A stretch of 35,887 nucleotides of DNA from Rossellomorea pakistanensis (GTDB taxonomy: Bacteria; Bacillota; Bacilli; Bacillales; Bacillaceae_B). Each line of letters starts with the position of its first letter. The first letter of the stretch is position 1. A program made the position numbers and the translations under genes. The notes beneath the pieces were generated by a model that was not told the origin of the DNA, made no database searches, and saw nothing but the letters and a program-made list of their open reading frames with translations. The stretch is from contig NZ_JAFBDZ010000011.1 of NCBI RefSeq assembly GCF_016908495.1, positions 1 to 35,887 on the forward strand, in the 5' to 3' direction. Below are positions 16,064 through 25,651 of the stretch, piece after piece.

Positions 16064-17473
16064 TTGGTTATTATTCAAAAACCGAAAATAAATATCGCTT
16101 TTCAAGAAGCTGTTTTAAAAGCGAAAAAATTGAATCGTCCTGTCCTATTTAGTCATGTTCGTAAAATTGATAAAATGGATCCCCTTTTCTTTTATCATGC
16201 TGGATTACCCTTATATCAAGGTGAACGTTTTTATTGGAAAGATAAAGGTGGAGAAACAACGATTGTTGGGATCGGCAGTTCTTTTATCTTTAGAAATGAT
16301 TTAAAAGAGAGCAGATTCGAGGATATGGATCAAGAGTGGAAGCGCTTTATCCATGAAGCGGTTTTAGATGATGGGTTAAGTGAGGCAGCAACAGGACCAT
16401 TAATTTTTGGAGGCTTTTCTTTCGATCCTTCACAGAAAAAGGAAGTAGAGTGGACGGATTTCTCACAAGCTACTCTTCAGCTTCCAACCTTTATGCTTAC
16501 TGTGAAAGGTGATAATGCTTATTTAACCATTAATATTTTGTGTTCCTCTCATGATGAGGAAGATATTATTGATAAGTATATAGAACTAATTAATGACCTT
16601 CTGAATCAATCATCTTTACTAATCACTTCTCAAACTCTTAAAGATACAATGGAAATTGCACCGGAACAATGGAAAAAAACAGTGGATGAAGTTGTCGGTC
16701 AGCTAAAGATGGGTGAGATGGAGAAAGTTGTTTTAGCCCGTAAACTGAAAGTATCTTTTGAAGATTCGCCACAGTCAGACTTTATTTTACAAAATTTATT
16801 AACTCAACAACCGGACAGCTTTACATTTTCATTAGAAGTTTTAAATAGCTGCTTCTTAGGAGCCTCTCCTGAACGATTAGTGAAAAAAACGGGAGAAGAG
16901 ATTTTTTCTACTTGTCTTGCTGGATCAATAGGAAGAGGAAAGTCAAAAGTAGAAGACAGGCAGCTTGGCCAGGAGCTATTAGCCGATCATAAAAATCGTC
17001 ATGAACACCATTTAGTCGTTGAAATGATTAAAAATGTTCTAGAAAAATATTGTAAAGACATTGATTTACCTAAACAACCTAGCTTAATGAAGGTTAGAGA
17101 CATACAGCATTTATATACACCTATTAAAGGGAAAGTAAGTAGTAGCAATACTAGTATTTTAAAATTTGTCGAGCAGCTCCATCCTACACCTGCTCTTGGG
17201 GGTGTTCCAAGAGAAAAGGCTATGGAGTCCATTAAAGAATCAGAGAAAATGGATCGTGGCCTCTATGCAGGTCCTATTGGTTGGCTTGATGCAAAAGGAA
17301 ACGGTGAGTTTGCTGTCGCCATCCGGTCCGGTTTGATCAATCGAAATCATTCATATCTATATGCTGGTTGTGGTGTAGTGTCAGATTCAAATTCTGAAAG
17401 TGAATATATTGAAACGAAGATAAAATTTAGACCGATGCTTCGTGCCATAGGAGGACATGAAGATGAAATCTAA
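16064..17473 (+). CDS. menF: Isochorismate synthase MenF
   Basis: Converts chorismate to isochorismate, the entry step of menaquinone synthesis. 469 residues from TTG at 16064, with GGGGGG 6 bases upstream; a longer frame from GTG at 16016 would start inside the promoter. The C-terminal chorismate-binding domain shows KVVLARKLKVSF, FLGASPERLV, CLAGSIGRG, the HLYTPIKG region, HPTPALGG and GPIGWLDAKGNGEFAVAIRS. Length matches B. subtilis MenF (about 470). First gene of menF-menD-menH-menB; it overlaps menD by 11 bases. Confidence 0.96.
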   Translation: MVIIQKPKINIAFQEAVLKAKKLNRPVLFSHVRKIDKMDPLFFYHAGLPLYQGERFYWKDKGGETTIVGIGSSFIFRNDLKESRFEDMDQEWKRFIHEAVLDDGLSEAATGPLIFGGFSFDPSQKKEVEWTDFSQATLQLPTFMLTVKGDNAYLTINILCSSHDEEDIIDKYIELINDLLNQSSLLITSQTLKDTMEIAPEQWKKTVDEVVGQLKMGEMEKVVLARKLKVSFEDSPQSDFILQNLLTQQPDSFTFSLEVLNSCFLGASPERLVKKTGEEIFSTCLAGSIGRGKSKVEDRQLGQELLADHKNRHEHHLVVEMIKNVLEKYCKDIDLPKQPSLMKVRDIQHLYTPIKGKVSSSNTSILKFVEQLHPTPALGGVPREKAMESIKESEKMDRGLYAGPIGWLDAKGNGEFAVAIRSGLINRNHSYLYAGCGVVSDSNSESEYIETKIKFRPMLRAIGGHEDEI

Positions 17474-19196
17474 CCATCAAGAAGACCTTACGAGGTATGT
17501 TGCAGTATTTATCGAAGAAATGGTAGCGAATGGAGTTAAGAAAGTCGTCATTAGTCCAGGATCACGATCCACTCCATTTGCTTTACTTCTAGCTGAACAT
17601 CCTGAAATCCAAGTATTTATTAACGTAGACGAAAGGTCTGCGGCTTTTTTTGCGTTAGGGATCGCAAAAGCGGAGAATCAGCCTGTGGCTATGCTTTGTA
17701 CATCTGGAACAGCTTCTGCGAATTATTATCCTGCTATTATCGAAGCAAAATATTCACGCGTCCCATTAGTGGTATTAACAGCAGATCGTCCACATGAATT
17801 AAGAGAAGTTGGAGCTCCTCAGGCTATTGATCAAATTCAAATGTATGGGCGTCATGTTAAATGGTCCATCGATATGCCATTGCCAGAAAGCTCTTCCTCC
17901 ATTCTTTCTTTTGCAAAGAGTACAGCTTCACGAGGGATTGGAATAAGTAGAGAAAGTCCTGCTGGACCTGTTCATTTTAATTTTCCATTTAGGGAGCCAT
18001 TGGTACCGAATCTTTCAAATGCTTATTCACAACCACCGCTTGGGAATGTATTGGTTACAGGTGGTGAAAGAATTCTTTCCAAGCAGCAATCCGAAATATT
18101 CCGAAAGAAAATGGCAGAAAAGGAAAAAGGACTCATTATTTGTGGGCCACAGCTTGATAGAGATTCAATTGATGCAATCCTATCTTTCAGTGAACTATAT
18201 AACTTCCCCATTTTAGCAGATCCTTTGTCTGGTATACGGAGTGGGGCCCATCGGAAAACAACGGTAGTAGACAGTTACGATAGTTTTTTAAGAACGGAAG
18301 TAGTAAAGAATTCCCTAGTACCTGATGTTGTGATTCGATTTGGAGCTATGCCTGTTTCAAAAGCACTATCGCTCTATTTGAAACATTTTCACAATCTTGA
18401 TTATTGGGTAATCGATGAAGGTGGACAATGGCTCGATCCAATAGGGAAAGCCACAGAAATGATTCATTGTTCAACATTGTCGTTTTGCGAGAGTCTGACA
18501 AATGGTTCTTGCCCATCAGTTGAATCTAAGTGGCTCAATAAGTGGTTGTCTATAAATGAACAAACAAAAAGGTGTATTATCGATTCAAAATGTACTGATA
18601 TGTCAGAAGGTGAAGCGGTAAGAAGCCTAATAGATTGGCTGCCAGATTCCTCTACTCTTTTTGTAAGCAACAGCATGCCAATAAGAGATGTTGATACTTA
18701 TTTTCTTAACACAAATAAACAAATAAATGTATTAGCTAATCGTGGTGCCAACGGAATTGATGGCGTTGTATCTACTGCATTAGGGGTTAGTACATCGAAA
18801 GCCCCTACATTTCTTTTAATTGGTGACTTGGCATTTTTCCATGATATGAACGGTTTATTAGCAGGGAAAATGCACAATTTAAATGTAAAGATTATTGTTC
18901 TCAATAATAACGGTGGTGGAATATTTTCTTATCTTCCGCAGGCAAAGGAAGATAAGCATTTTGAGAGCTTATTTGGAACCCCGATGGATCTTGAGTTTTC
19001 ATCATTATCAGCTCTATATCATGCGGATTATTATAAAGCAATAGAAATGGATGAATTTTCAACTGCGTTTAAAAAGTCTTGCCGGCATAGTGGAGTATCG
19101 ATTATTGAAGTCGTCACAAATCGTGGAAAGAATACCGAGCAACATCGAAAATTGTGGAATCTTGTTTCCCGGGAAATAGAAAAGGAATTTAGGTGA
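17463..19196 (+). CDS. menD: MenD, SEPHCHC synthase
   Basis: Thiamine-diphosphate enzyme that joins 2-oxoglutarate to isochorismate with loss of CO2, giving SEPHCHC. 577 residues from ATG at 17463, chosen because AGGAGG is 8 bases upstream; an ATG at 17457 sits one base after it. The N-terminal domain has SPGSRSTPFALLLAEHP and DERSAAFFALGIAKA; ADRPHELREVGAPQAI is also typical. The C-terminal cofactor site is GDLAFFHDMNGLLA...NNNGGGIF. The stop is 6 bases before menH. Confidence 0.97.
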   Translation: MKSNHQEDLTRYVAVFIEEMVANGVKKVVISPGSRSTPFALLLAEHPEIQVFINVDERSAAFFALGIAKAENQPVAMLCTSGTASANYYPAIIEAKYSRVPLVVLTADRPHELREVGAPQAIDQIQMYGRHVKWSIDMPLPESSSSILSFAKSTASRGIGISRESPAGPVHFNFPFREPLVPNLSNAYSQPPLGNVLVTGGERILSKQQSEIFRKKMAEKEKGLIICGPQLDRDSIDAILSFSELYNFPILADPLSGIRSGAHRKTTVVDSYDSFLRTEVVKNSLVPDVVIRFGAMPVSKALSLYLKHFHNLDYWVIDEGGQWLDPIGKATEMIHCSTLSFCESLTNGSCPSVESKWLNKWLSINEQTKRCIIDSKCTDMSEGEAVRSLIDWLPDSSTLFVSNSMPIRDVDTYFLNTNKQINVLANRGANGIDGVVSTALGVSTSKAPTFLLIGDLAFFHDMNGLLAGKMHNLNVKIIVLNNNGGGIFSYLPQAKEDKHFESLFGTPMDLEFSSLSALYHADYYKAIEMDEFSTAFKKSCRHSGVSIIEVVTNRGKNTEQHRKLWNLVSREIEKEFR

Positions 19197-19202
19197 CAGC
19201 CA

Positions 19203-20027
19203 ATGTTTATAATGGCTAACGGAGTAAAATACTATGTAGAGGAAAAAGGAAGTGGCACTCCACTTCTTTTTCTTCATGGATTTACCGGCGATACGTCTAC
19301 TTGGTCGGATAATGTGGAGAGGTTGTCAAAGAATTTTAGTTGTATAACAATTGATATAATTGGTCATGGAAAAACCGATAGTCCAGCTGAAACTTATCGA
19401 TATTCAATGAGGAACTCAGTAGAGGATATTAGAACAATCCTAGATACGCTTTCTATCAAAAAAATATCTATATTAGGTTATTCTATGGGAGGAAGACTAG
19501 CGCTGGCATTTGCCGTACAGTACCCTGAATACATTGAAAAATTAATCTTAGAAAGTGCCTCTCCTGGACTTAAGACAGAAAAAGAACGAAAGCTAAGAAT
19601 TCAAAATGACCATAAGTTGGCAGACAAGCTACTTAATAATGGAATAATCGAATTTATAAATTTTTGGGAGAACATCCCTTTATTTTCCTCTCAAAAAAAA
19701 CTATCTAGTTCTGTTCAAGAAAAAATCAGGAAGCAAAGATTGAACCAGAACCCATTAGGTCTTGCCAATAGTTTGAAAGGAATGGGAGCAGGAGAACAAC
19801 CATCTTACTGGGGTGAACTTTATAAATTCCCTTTTCCTGTGTTATTAATTGTGGGGGAGTATGATGAGAAATTTTGTTTGATAGCGGAAGAAATGATGAG
19901 TAAGATAGGGAATGCACACGTATTCAAAGTTCAAGAAGCAGGACATGCAATTCATGTGGAGAAACCTGAAAAGTTTGGTACAATGATAGAGGAATTATTT
20001 TTACTACATAAAAGGAGGGACCCATAA
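19203..20027 (+). CDS. menH: MenH, SHCHC synthase (alpha/beta hydrolase)
   Basis: Eliminates pyruvate from SEPHCHC to give 2-succinyl-6-hydroxy-2,4-cyclohexadiene-1-carboxylate. 274 residues with the alpha/beta-hydrolase fold: nucleophile Ser in GYSMGG, Asp in GEYDEKF, His in [11 protein letters not shown], and oxyanion-side [11 protein letters not shown]. Start ATG at 19203 with AGGTGA 6 bases upstream; an in-frame ATG at 19212 is the alternative. The last base of its TAA is the first base of menB's ATG (TAATG). Confidence 0.94.
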   Translation: MFIMANGVKYYVEEKGSGTPLLFLHGFTGDTSTWSDNVERLSKNFSCITIDIIGHGKTDSPAETYRYSMRNSVEDIRTILDTLSIKKISILGYSMGGRLALAFAVQYPEYIEKLILESASPGLKTEKERKLRIQNDHKLADKLLNNGIIEFINFWENIPLFSSQKKLSSSVQEKIRKQRLNQNPLGLANSLKGMGAGEQPSYWGELYKFPFPVLLIVGEYDEKFCLIAEEMMSKIGNAHVFKVQEAGHAIHVEKPEKFGTMIEELFLLHKRRDP

Positions 20028-20845
20028 TGGCAATTGAATGGGTAAGTCAACGCAATTACGAAGATATTCTATATGAGACGTATAATGGAATTGCAAAAAT
20101 TACGATTAATCGACCAGAAGTACGAAATGCTTTTCGTCCCAAAACGGTTATGGAGCTTATTGATGCTTTTGCATACGCGAGAGATGATTCAAGTGTTGGC
20201 GTCATAATCTTAACTGGAGCCGGGGAAAAAGCGTTTTGTTCTGGAGGTGACCAGTCAGTCCGCGGTCACGGAGGATATGTAGGAGAAGATGAAATTCCAC
20301 GTCTAAACGTACTAGACCTACAAAGATTAATCCGTGTAATCCCTAAACCAGTAATTGCAATGGTTGCTGGTTATGCAGTTGGTGGAGGACATGTTCTTCA
20401 TGTTGTTTGTGATTTAACAATTGCAGCGGATAACGCGATTTTTGGACAAACAGGTCCTAAAGTAGGTAGCTTTGATGCTGGTTATGGTTCTGGATACTTA
20501 GCACGTATTGTTGGTCACAAGAAAGCGAAAGAAATTTGGTATCTATGTCGTCAATATAATGCTGAAGAAGCACGAGAAATGGGACTAGTTAATACAGTTG
20601 TTCCATATGAACAATTAGAGACTGAAACGGTCCAGTGGGCTGAGGAAATGCTTCAGAAGAGTCCTACTGCACTACGTTTCTTAAAAGCAGCCTTCAACGC
20701 AGATACAGATGGTCTTGCAGGACTTCAGCAATTAGCAGGGGACGCTACATTGCTTTATTACACAACAGATGAGGCGAAGGAAGGCCGTGACGCGTTTAAG
20801 GAAAAACGTAATCCAGACTTTGGACAATTCCCTCGTTTCCCTTAA
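20027..20845 (+). CDS. menB: 1,4-dihydroxy-2-naphthoyl-CoA synthase MenB
   Basis: Crotonase-family enzyme that closes the second ring of the naphthoquinone from O-succinylbenzoyl-CoA. 272 residues, nearly the B. subtilis length. Family blocks are intact: [55 protein letters not shown] and the C-terminal [11 protein letters not shown]. Start ATG at 20027 behind AAAGGAGGG. A long hairpin follows directly and separates it from menE. Confidence 0.98.
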   Translation: MAIEWVSQRNYEDILYETYNGIAKITINRPEVRNAFRPKTVMELIDAFAYARDDSSVGVIILTGAGEKAFCSGGDQSVRGHGGYVGEDEIPRLNVLDLQRLIRVIPKPVIAMVAGYAVGGGHVLHVVCDLTIAADNAIFGQTGPKVGSFDAGYGSGYLARIVGHKKAKEIWYLCRQYNAEEAREMGLVNTVVPYEQLETETVQWAEEMLQKSPTALRFLKAAFNADTDGLAGLQQLAGDATLLYYTTDEAKEGRDAFKEKRNPDFGQFPRFP

Positions 20846-20851
20846 TAGTAT

Positions 20852-20918
20852 GAGGGTGGCTTAATTGGAAGTGATTTCACAATCGTGAAATCGGTCTCCA
20901 TTGGGCCACCTCTTTTTT
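20852..20918 (+). terminator. Long hairpin terminator or attenuator between menB and menE
   Basis: Arms GAGGGTGGC...GTGATTTCAC and GTGAAATC...GGGCCACCTC pair over about 28 positions with a few mismatches around an AATC loop, followed by T6. It ends about 38 bases before menE, leaving little room for a separate menE promoter. Confidence 0.85.
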
Positions 20919-20956
20919 AATCTATTCAATAAGATAAGAAACATAAGGGAGTCTTT

Positions 20957-22438
20957 ATGATGACAAAAAGCTATATTCCGAACTGGCTAAAACAAAGAGT
21001 ATTTTTGACCCCTTCCCGGGTTGCCTTGTATGCAGAAGACACCTCTTTATCTTTCTCAGAGTTGTATGAAAAGGTAATCGATCGATGCAATCGATTGACA
21101 TCGATACAACTGCAAGAAGAATCATATGTAGGTGTACTTATCAACAATACAAAGGAAGCAGTTATCATCCTACATTCTTTACAGCAGCTTGGTATTACGG
21201 CTGTTCTTTTAAATCATCGCTTAACCCCCATAGAAATGGGCTTCCAAATTTCTGATATAGGGATGAACACGATCCTATATGATCAAGAATTTGAGTCAAA
21301 AATGAATGAATTAAAAAATGTGACTCCTCGACTCAGAATGATATCCTTTGATTCCATCGACCATTTACCACTTGCAAATCGTTTTATTCCTAAAGAGAGA
21401 TTTGAAATGGACGCTACTTGCTCGATTATGTACACGTCTGGTACGACAGGTAGACCAAAAGGGGTTCAACAAACGTTTGGGAATCATTGGTGGAGTGCAA
21501 TGGGGTCTGTTCTTAATCTAGGCTTAACAGAGAAGGATGAATGGTTATGTGCAGTCCCTCTTTTCCATATTAGTGGTTATTCAATTTTAATGAGAAGTGT
21601 ACTTTATGGGATGCCGATTCGGTTATATAAAAAGTTTGATGAAAAAAAGGTGAATCAGGATATTCTTGCAGGAAGTGGAACGATTATGTCTGTCGTCAGC
21701 TCTATGCTTCACCGGCTAATCGATGATTTAGATTCAATACAGTACCCAGATTCTTTTCGCTGTATGCTGCTTGGCGGAGGGCCAGCACCAAAACCATTAT
21801 TAGAAGAATGTATAGAGTTTAATATACCTGTCTATCAAACATATGGTATGACCGAGACTGCATCACAGATTGTTACCCTCCCTCCCGAATATAGTATTTC
21901 AAAGCTGGGCTCTGCTGGAAAACCGTTGTTCCCTTGTGAAATTGAAATTTGGGATAAAAGAAAGAAATTATCTCCTTTTGAAGAAGGCGAAATTGTCGTT
22001 AGAGGAGAAAATGTGACGCAAGGATATTATAACCGGGAAGAGGCTAATAAAGAAAACTTTGTTGACGGTTGGTTTTTAACAGGTGATATTGGTTTTATGG
22101 ATGAAGAGGGTTTCTTGTTTGTAAAGGACAGACGTTCAGATTTAATCATATCAGGTGGAGAAAATGTTTATCCTGCTGAAATTGAAGAGGTCCTTTTGGG
22201 GCACCCATTAGTCAAAGAAGCGGGTGTAACAGGTATTGAGTCTGAGCGTTGGGGGCAAATACCTGTTGCTTGTGTCGTTATTTCTAAAGAAATAAAATCC
22301 GAAGAACTAATCGCCTACAGCAGGGAAAAACTTGCCGGCTATAAGGTTCCCCGTCAGATTTATTTTGTAGATTCTTTACCTAGAAATGCTTCTAATAAAC
22401 TTTTGAGAAGAGAATTGAGGAAGTGGATCGATAAATAA
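20957..22438 (+). CDS. menE: O-succinylbenzoate-CoA ligase MenE
   Basis: Acyl-adenylate-forming enzyme that activates O-succinylbenzoate with ATP and CoA, supplying MenB. 493 residues (B. subtilis about 486). The AMP-binding P-loop MYTSGTTGRPKGV, the YGMTETASQIVTL block, TGDIGFMDEEGF, the DRRSDLIISGGENVYPAEIE hinge and the C-terminal lysine in LPRNASNKLLRREL are all present. Start ATG at 20957, or the adjacent ATG at 20960 with 8-base spacing from AAGGGAG. Unlike a simple menBE pair, a strong hairpin stands between menB and this gene. Confidence 0.96.
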   Translation: MMTKSYIPNWLKQRVFLTPSRVALYAEDTSLSFSELYEKVIDRCNRLTSIQLQEESYVGVLINNTKEAVIILHSLQQLGITAVLLNHRLTPIEMGFQISDIGMNTILYDQEFESKMNELKNVTPRLRMISFDSIDHLPLANRFIPKERFEMDATCSIMYTSGTTGRPKGVQQTFGNHWWSAMGSVLNLGLTEKDEWLCAVPLFHISGYSILMRSVLYGMPIRLYKKFDEKKVNQDILAGSGTIMSVVSSMLHRLIDDLDSIQYPDSFRCMLLGGGPAPKPLLEECIEFNIPVYQTYGMTETASQIVTLPPEYSISKLGSAGKPLFPCEIEIWDKRKKLSPFEEGEIVVRGENVTQGYYNREEANKENFVDGWFLTGDIGFMDEEGFLFVKDRRSDLIISGGENVYPAEIEEVLLGHPLVKEAGVTGIESERWGQIPVACVVISKEIKSEELIAYSREKLAGYKVPRQIYFVDSLPRNASNKLLRRELRKWIDK

Positions 22439-22451
22439 TTACCAACAATAT

Positions 22452-22487
22452 GCGAGTATCCATGTGATGTGGATACTCGCTTTTTTT
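22452..22487 (+). terminator. Terminator of menE
   Basis: Stem GCGAGTATCCA / TGGATACTCGC with a short TGTGATG-type loop, followed by T7. It starts 13 bases after the menE stop. Confidence 0.93.
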
Positions 22488-22640
22488 GTGCAGAATTTTG
22501 TGAATGTATGTCGTTTGGTCAGTGTATATAGTGCCCTGACAAAAAATGATCATTTCGGTTAAATCAATTGGTGTCACGGACGAATTATCATCGATCCGGA
22601 TATATTAGTGGTGGTTTATTACGGCTAAATCTTATTTTAA

Positions 22641-23669
22641 TTACGTTTTCTGACGAAGGTAGCGTTTATCGTTCATAAATAGACTCCAAAAGTAAACAAA
22701 ACCAGGAAATAGAATAGCAAATCCGACGATATAGGTGATGAAAACGGCTTTAAAGGAAGCGGGGTCTGTAAACCCAGACTGAATTGTAACTTCTGGAAAG
22801 ATAATATAGGGTAAATGAGCTTTGCCATACACATAACTAGCTATCATGTACTGAATTGTGACGGCGATGACCGCTATTCGCGGCATTCCTTTTATTCCAT
22901 TTTTATCTTTTGGTAGATAGAGCGAAATCCCAGCTACAATAAAACCACTTAGTGAAATCAATAATAATACAACATCCTGTAGCATGTTACTATATAGCCA
23001 AAAAGCTTCTGCTTTCATCGTCCACATGATCAGAAATGCTGTTAATAATGAGATCGGTCCAGTAATCATGGCGTCTCGACGATAGACGCGATAAGCTTCG
23101 AGCTCATTTGATGCTTTTGAATAATCTGCTAATAATAATGATGACAAGAATAGAGTAGAGCTAATCGCAAAGGCAATAAAAGCATATTCATGTGGGCTTG
23201 TGAACAATTTTCCAAGTAACAGGGTTTGTCCATCCTTAAAATCTACAAACTCACCGTGAGAGATTGGAAGAACACTAATTAAGACACCTGGAATAATGAG
23301 TCCAGAGATTCCAGAAATGTAGGTCAAGATTTTATAATAGTCGTCTGCTACATGGGAAAACACAAGGAATGCACTACGGATGGCCAAAAGTAAAAGAATG
23401 ACGCTTCCGGGTATTAATAGCACCGTTCCAAGTGAGTAAGCAGCTCCTGGAAAAAAACTATAAACAGCAACAACAATCGCAACAATAAATGTATTGGTAA
23501 CCTCCCAGGTAGGGGATAAGTATCGGTTGGCAATGTTCGTTGCTTTCGTTTTTGTTCGATTTAAATAAACCATTGACCAAAAACCAGCTCCGAAGTCCAT
23601 CGTAGCCATAATCGCATAAATAAACACAAATCCCCAAAGAACGGAAATAGCAATTAATACATCTGTCAC
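22641..23669 (-). CDS. ythB: Cytochrome bd-type quinol oxidase subunit II (YthB/CydB type)
   Basis: Integral membrane subunit with about eight or nine helices that pairs with subunit I in a haem-copper-independent terminal oxidase. 342 residues beginning MTDVLIAISVLWGFVFIYAI, followed by the family segment MATMDFGAGFWSMVYL. The GTG start at 23669 is well placed 7 bases after AGGAGG. It lies 77 bases after subunit I on the same strand. Overall it looks like the alternative pair YthAB rather than the main CydAB of B. subtilis. That choice rests on memory of the proteins, not on alignment. No small CydX-like frame was found after it. Confidence 0.88.
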   Translation of the reverse strand: MTDVLIAISVLWGFVFIYAIMATMDFGAGFWSMVYLNRTKTKATNIANRYLSPTWEVTNTFIVAIVVAVYSFFPGAAYSLGTVLLIPGSVILLLLAIRSAFLVFSHVADDYYKILTYISGISGLIIPGVLISVLPISHGEFVDFKDGQTLLLGKLFTSPHEYAFIAFAISSTLFLSSLLLADYSKASNELEAYRVYRRDAMITGPISLLTAFLIMWTMKAEAFWLYSNMLQDVVLLLISLSGFIVAGISLYLPKDKNGIKGMPRIAVIAVTIQYMIASYVYGKAHLPYIIFPEVTIQSGFTDPASFKAVFITYIVGFAILFPGFVYFWSLFMNDKRYLRQKT

Positions 23670-23746
23670 ACTTTTACCTCCTATGAATAGCTCATGGACA
23701 GGAATCTCTCCTGCTCATGAATGGATAAGCATTAACGAAAAAAGCA

Positions 23747-25099
23747 TTATGGATAGAGAGGAATCTCTGGATTTTTCGCTTTTGTTAAATCCTTTTCTAC
23801 AGGGTTTCGTTTAAAGTAGTATAGTAAAACTAAAACGACAGACACAGCTAAAACAACATAGATACACACAAATAGAATAAATAATATACCGATATTTCCA
23901 GAAGCTGTGACTGAGTCTTCGGTACTAAGAATGCGGTATATTGTCCATGGCTGACGACCTGTACAGGCAAAAATCCATCCAAATTCAATCGCAAGGACTG
24001 CAAGCGGACCACTTGCAACAAACAGCCACAATAACCATTTAGGAAATTGATCTTTCTTCAAAAACCTATTCCAAATAAATGAAAAGAGAGACAACAGAAT
24101 CAATAATGAACCAATTCCGACCATGCCATTAAAAAGAGTGTGAACAAACAAAGGCGGCCAGTACTCTTCAGGGAAATCATTTAATCCGATCACTTCTGTA
24201 TCGAAGCTATTACCAGAAAGAAAACTTAAAGCCCAAGGAATTTCAATCCCCCATTTAACCTCCTGTGTTTCACGGTCTGTGTATCCTCCAATGGTAAGCG
24301 GTGCATATGATTGGGTTTCAAACAGTCCTTCAGCAGCAGCCAGCTTTTCTGGTTGGTATTCATGCAACATTTGAGCTGATTCATGTCCATTCATGGCTGT
24401 GAAAAACGCAAATACTCCTCCAATGATCAGGCTGAGCATTAGTGCCTTTTTATGAAATTGATAGAGTCTACTACCATAAGGGTTTTTTAGCATTTTAAAG
24501 GCAGCAACTGAGGCAATAGCGAATGATCCTACCACATAAGCCGAGAGAGCAACATGACCTGCAGTAACAAAAAAGCTTGGATTAAAGAAAGCTTTCCATG
24601 GGTCAACATCTGTGATTTCCCCATTTACCATTCTGAAGCCAGCAGGTGTTCCTTCAAAGGCATGAACATTCGTTATAAGAACTGCAGATGCCAGGCCACC
24701 AATAGCAACAAGGATTAAGCTTACGATTCTCATCCAAGGAGCGATTCGGTTTGCAGCATAAACATAGATGGACATAAACAATGCCTCAATGAAAAATGCA
24801 TAGATTTCAATTTGAAAAGGTAAAGCCATTACCCGTCCTACAACCTCCATAAAGCCAGGCCAAAGCAAGGAAAGCTGAACTCCTGCAATGGTCCCGGTCG
24901 GAATACCTACACCAAGGAGCACTGCAAACGTTTTTGTCCATCTTTTTGCCATGATGGCATAATCCTGATCTTTTGTTTTTTGATAAAGAATTTCTCCTGC
25001 CAAAATCATTAATGGAATACCGACGCCTAATGTGGCGAATATAATATGGAAAGCCATTGTTGTCCCGAACAAAGAGCGTGCAAGTACTAAATCATCCAT
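23747..25099 (-). CDS. ythA: Cytochrome bd-type quinol oxidase subunit I (YthA/CydA type)
   Basis: Haem-binding, quinol-oxidising subunit of a bd-type oxidase in the cell membrane. 450 residues, about nine helices. Likely haem ligands are His near residue 18 (FGTTMAFHIIF) and His in SFFVTAGHVALSAYVV. The GRQPW motif after FGWIFACT and QIEIYAFFIEALFMSIY are typical. The quinol-binding loop is compact, with the EYQPEKLAAAEGLFE block, as in YthA and cyanide-insensitive oxidases, rather than long as in E. coli. Start ATG at 25099 behind AAAGGAG. Menaquinol made by the adjacent men enzymes is the expected substrate. Confidence 0.92.
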   Translation of the reverse strand: MDDLVLARSLFGTTMAFHIIFATLGVGIPLMILAGEILYQKTKDQDYAIMAKRWTKTFAVLLGVGIPTGTIAGVQLSLLWPGFMEVVGRVMALPFQIEIYAFFIEALFMSIYVYAANRIAPWMRIVSLILVAIGGLASAVLITNVHAFEGTPAGFRMVNGEITDVDPWKAFFNPSFFVTAGHVALSAYVVGSFAIASVAAFKMLKNPYGSRLYQFHKKALMLSLIIGGVFAFFTAMNGHESAQMLHEYQPEKLAAAEGLFETQSYAPLTIGGYTDRETQEVKWGIEIPWALSFLSGNSFDTEVIGLNDFPEEYWPPLFVHTLFNGMVGIGSLLILLSLFSFIWNRFLKKDQFPKWLLWLFVASGPLAVLAIEFGWIFACTGRQPWTIYRILSTEDSVTASGNIGILFILFVCIYVVLAVSVVLVLLYYFKRNPVEKDLTKAKNPEIPLYP

Positions 25100-25584
25100 T
25101 TTAATGCTCCTTTACCTATTCATTACATTTCCTTATTGTCCACAAACTGGAAGAGTTTATTCAAAAAGAGTAAAGGTCACAAATACATAACATGGAAGCT
25201 TGAAAAGGGTGAATCTTGATTGATAAGAGAAGAATCAATGTAAACATACATATGGGGTTTTTATTTGAAAAATAGGAATCGTGAAGATACAGGATGATGA
25301 TTAATGTTGATATAAGGCTGTTTTAGTATACAGTGTTTTAGGATAACCGTATATTTTATAAGAAATATCAGAACAATAATTTTGATTTAACATGTGCATA
25401 TATTTTAAATCTCATGCATTTCTCTTGTCATTTTGTGCATAAATTTAGATTCTCGTGCGCTTCCTAATCATTCTCGTGCATAAAATCAAAAAGTTGTGCA
25501 TTACCACATTCAAGTTAAGGAAAATGATGATTCTCCTTATGTATAGAGAGAGCTAGAATGATTCCCCGTATGAATTCTGTAAGG
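25100..25584. other. Non-coding stretch upstream of ythA
   Basis: 485 bases with no credible gene. It includes the ythA upstream region (about 25100-25390), where I found no convincing sigma-A promoter. A TTGTGA half-site (minus strand, near 25170) is too weak to call a Rex operator. Repeat B2 is at 25391-25545. Confidence 0.55.
25391..25545 (+). repeat. Dispersed GTGCAT-type repeat, family B, copy 2
   Basis: Contains six TGTGCAT/CGTGCAT/CATGCAT-like units, arranged partly as a tandem of about 42 bases (for example GTGCATAAATTTAGATTCTC then GTGCATAAAATCAAAAAG). It ends with TTGTGCATTACCACATTCAA and GATGATTCTCCTTATG. The outer parts match copy 1 (13480-13592, opposite strand), but this copy has one additional internal unit. 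Confidence 0.8.
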
Positions 25585-25638
25585 AAAACAAAAAAGAGCT
25601 GTCTGATAGTATTAAAACTTACTTATCAGACAGCTCTT
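25585..25638 (-). terminator. Terminator of the zinc-binding lipoprotein gene
   Basis: Perfect 15-base arms AAGAGCTGTCTGATA (25594-25608) and TATCAGACAGCTCTT (25624-25638), followed on the minus strand by TTTTTGTTTT. It lies 14 bases past the gene stop. Confidence 0.92.
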
Positions 25639-25651
25639 CTCATATCTATAA

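Noticed and set aside
15779..16105. 108-residue minus-strand frame between menA and menF
   Set aside because: It covers the menF promoter and start region and the hairpin, has no ribosome-binding site and reads as low-complexity protein.
22392..22577. 61-residue minus-strand frame after the oxidase genes, considered as a CydX-like subunit
   Set aside because: It overlaps the end of menE and its terminator, has no N-terminal membrane helix and no ribosome-binding site.
25160..25190. TTGTGA half-site upstream of ythA as a Rex operator
   Set aside because: Only one half of the TTGTGAAATATTTCACAA palindrome is present, which is too common by chance in AT-rich DNA.
25391..25545. Possible CRISPR array from the repeated GTGCATAAA words
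   Set aside because: Units are short, irregularly spaced and diverged; the intervals are themselves related rather than unique, and there are no cas genes.
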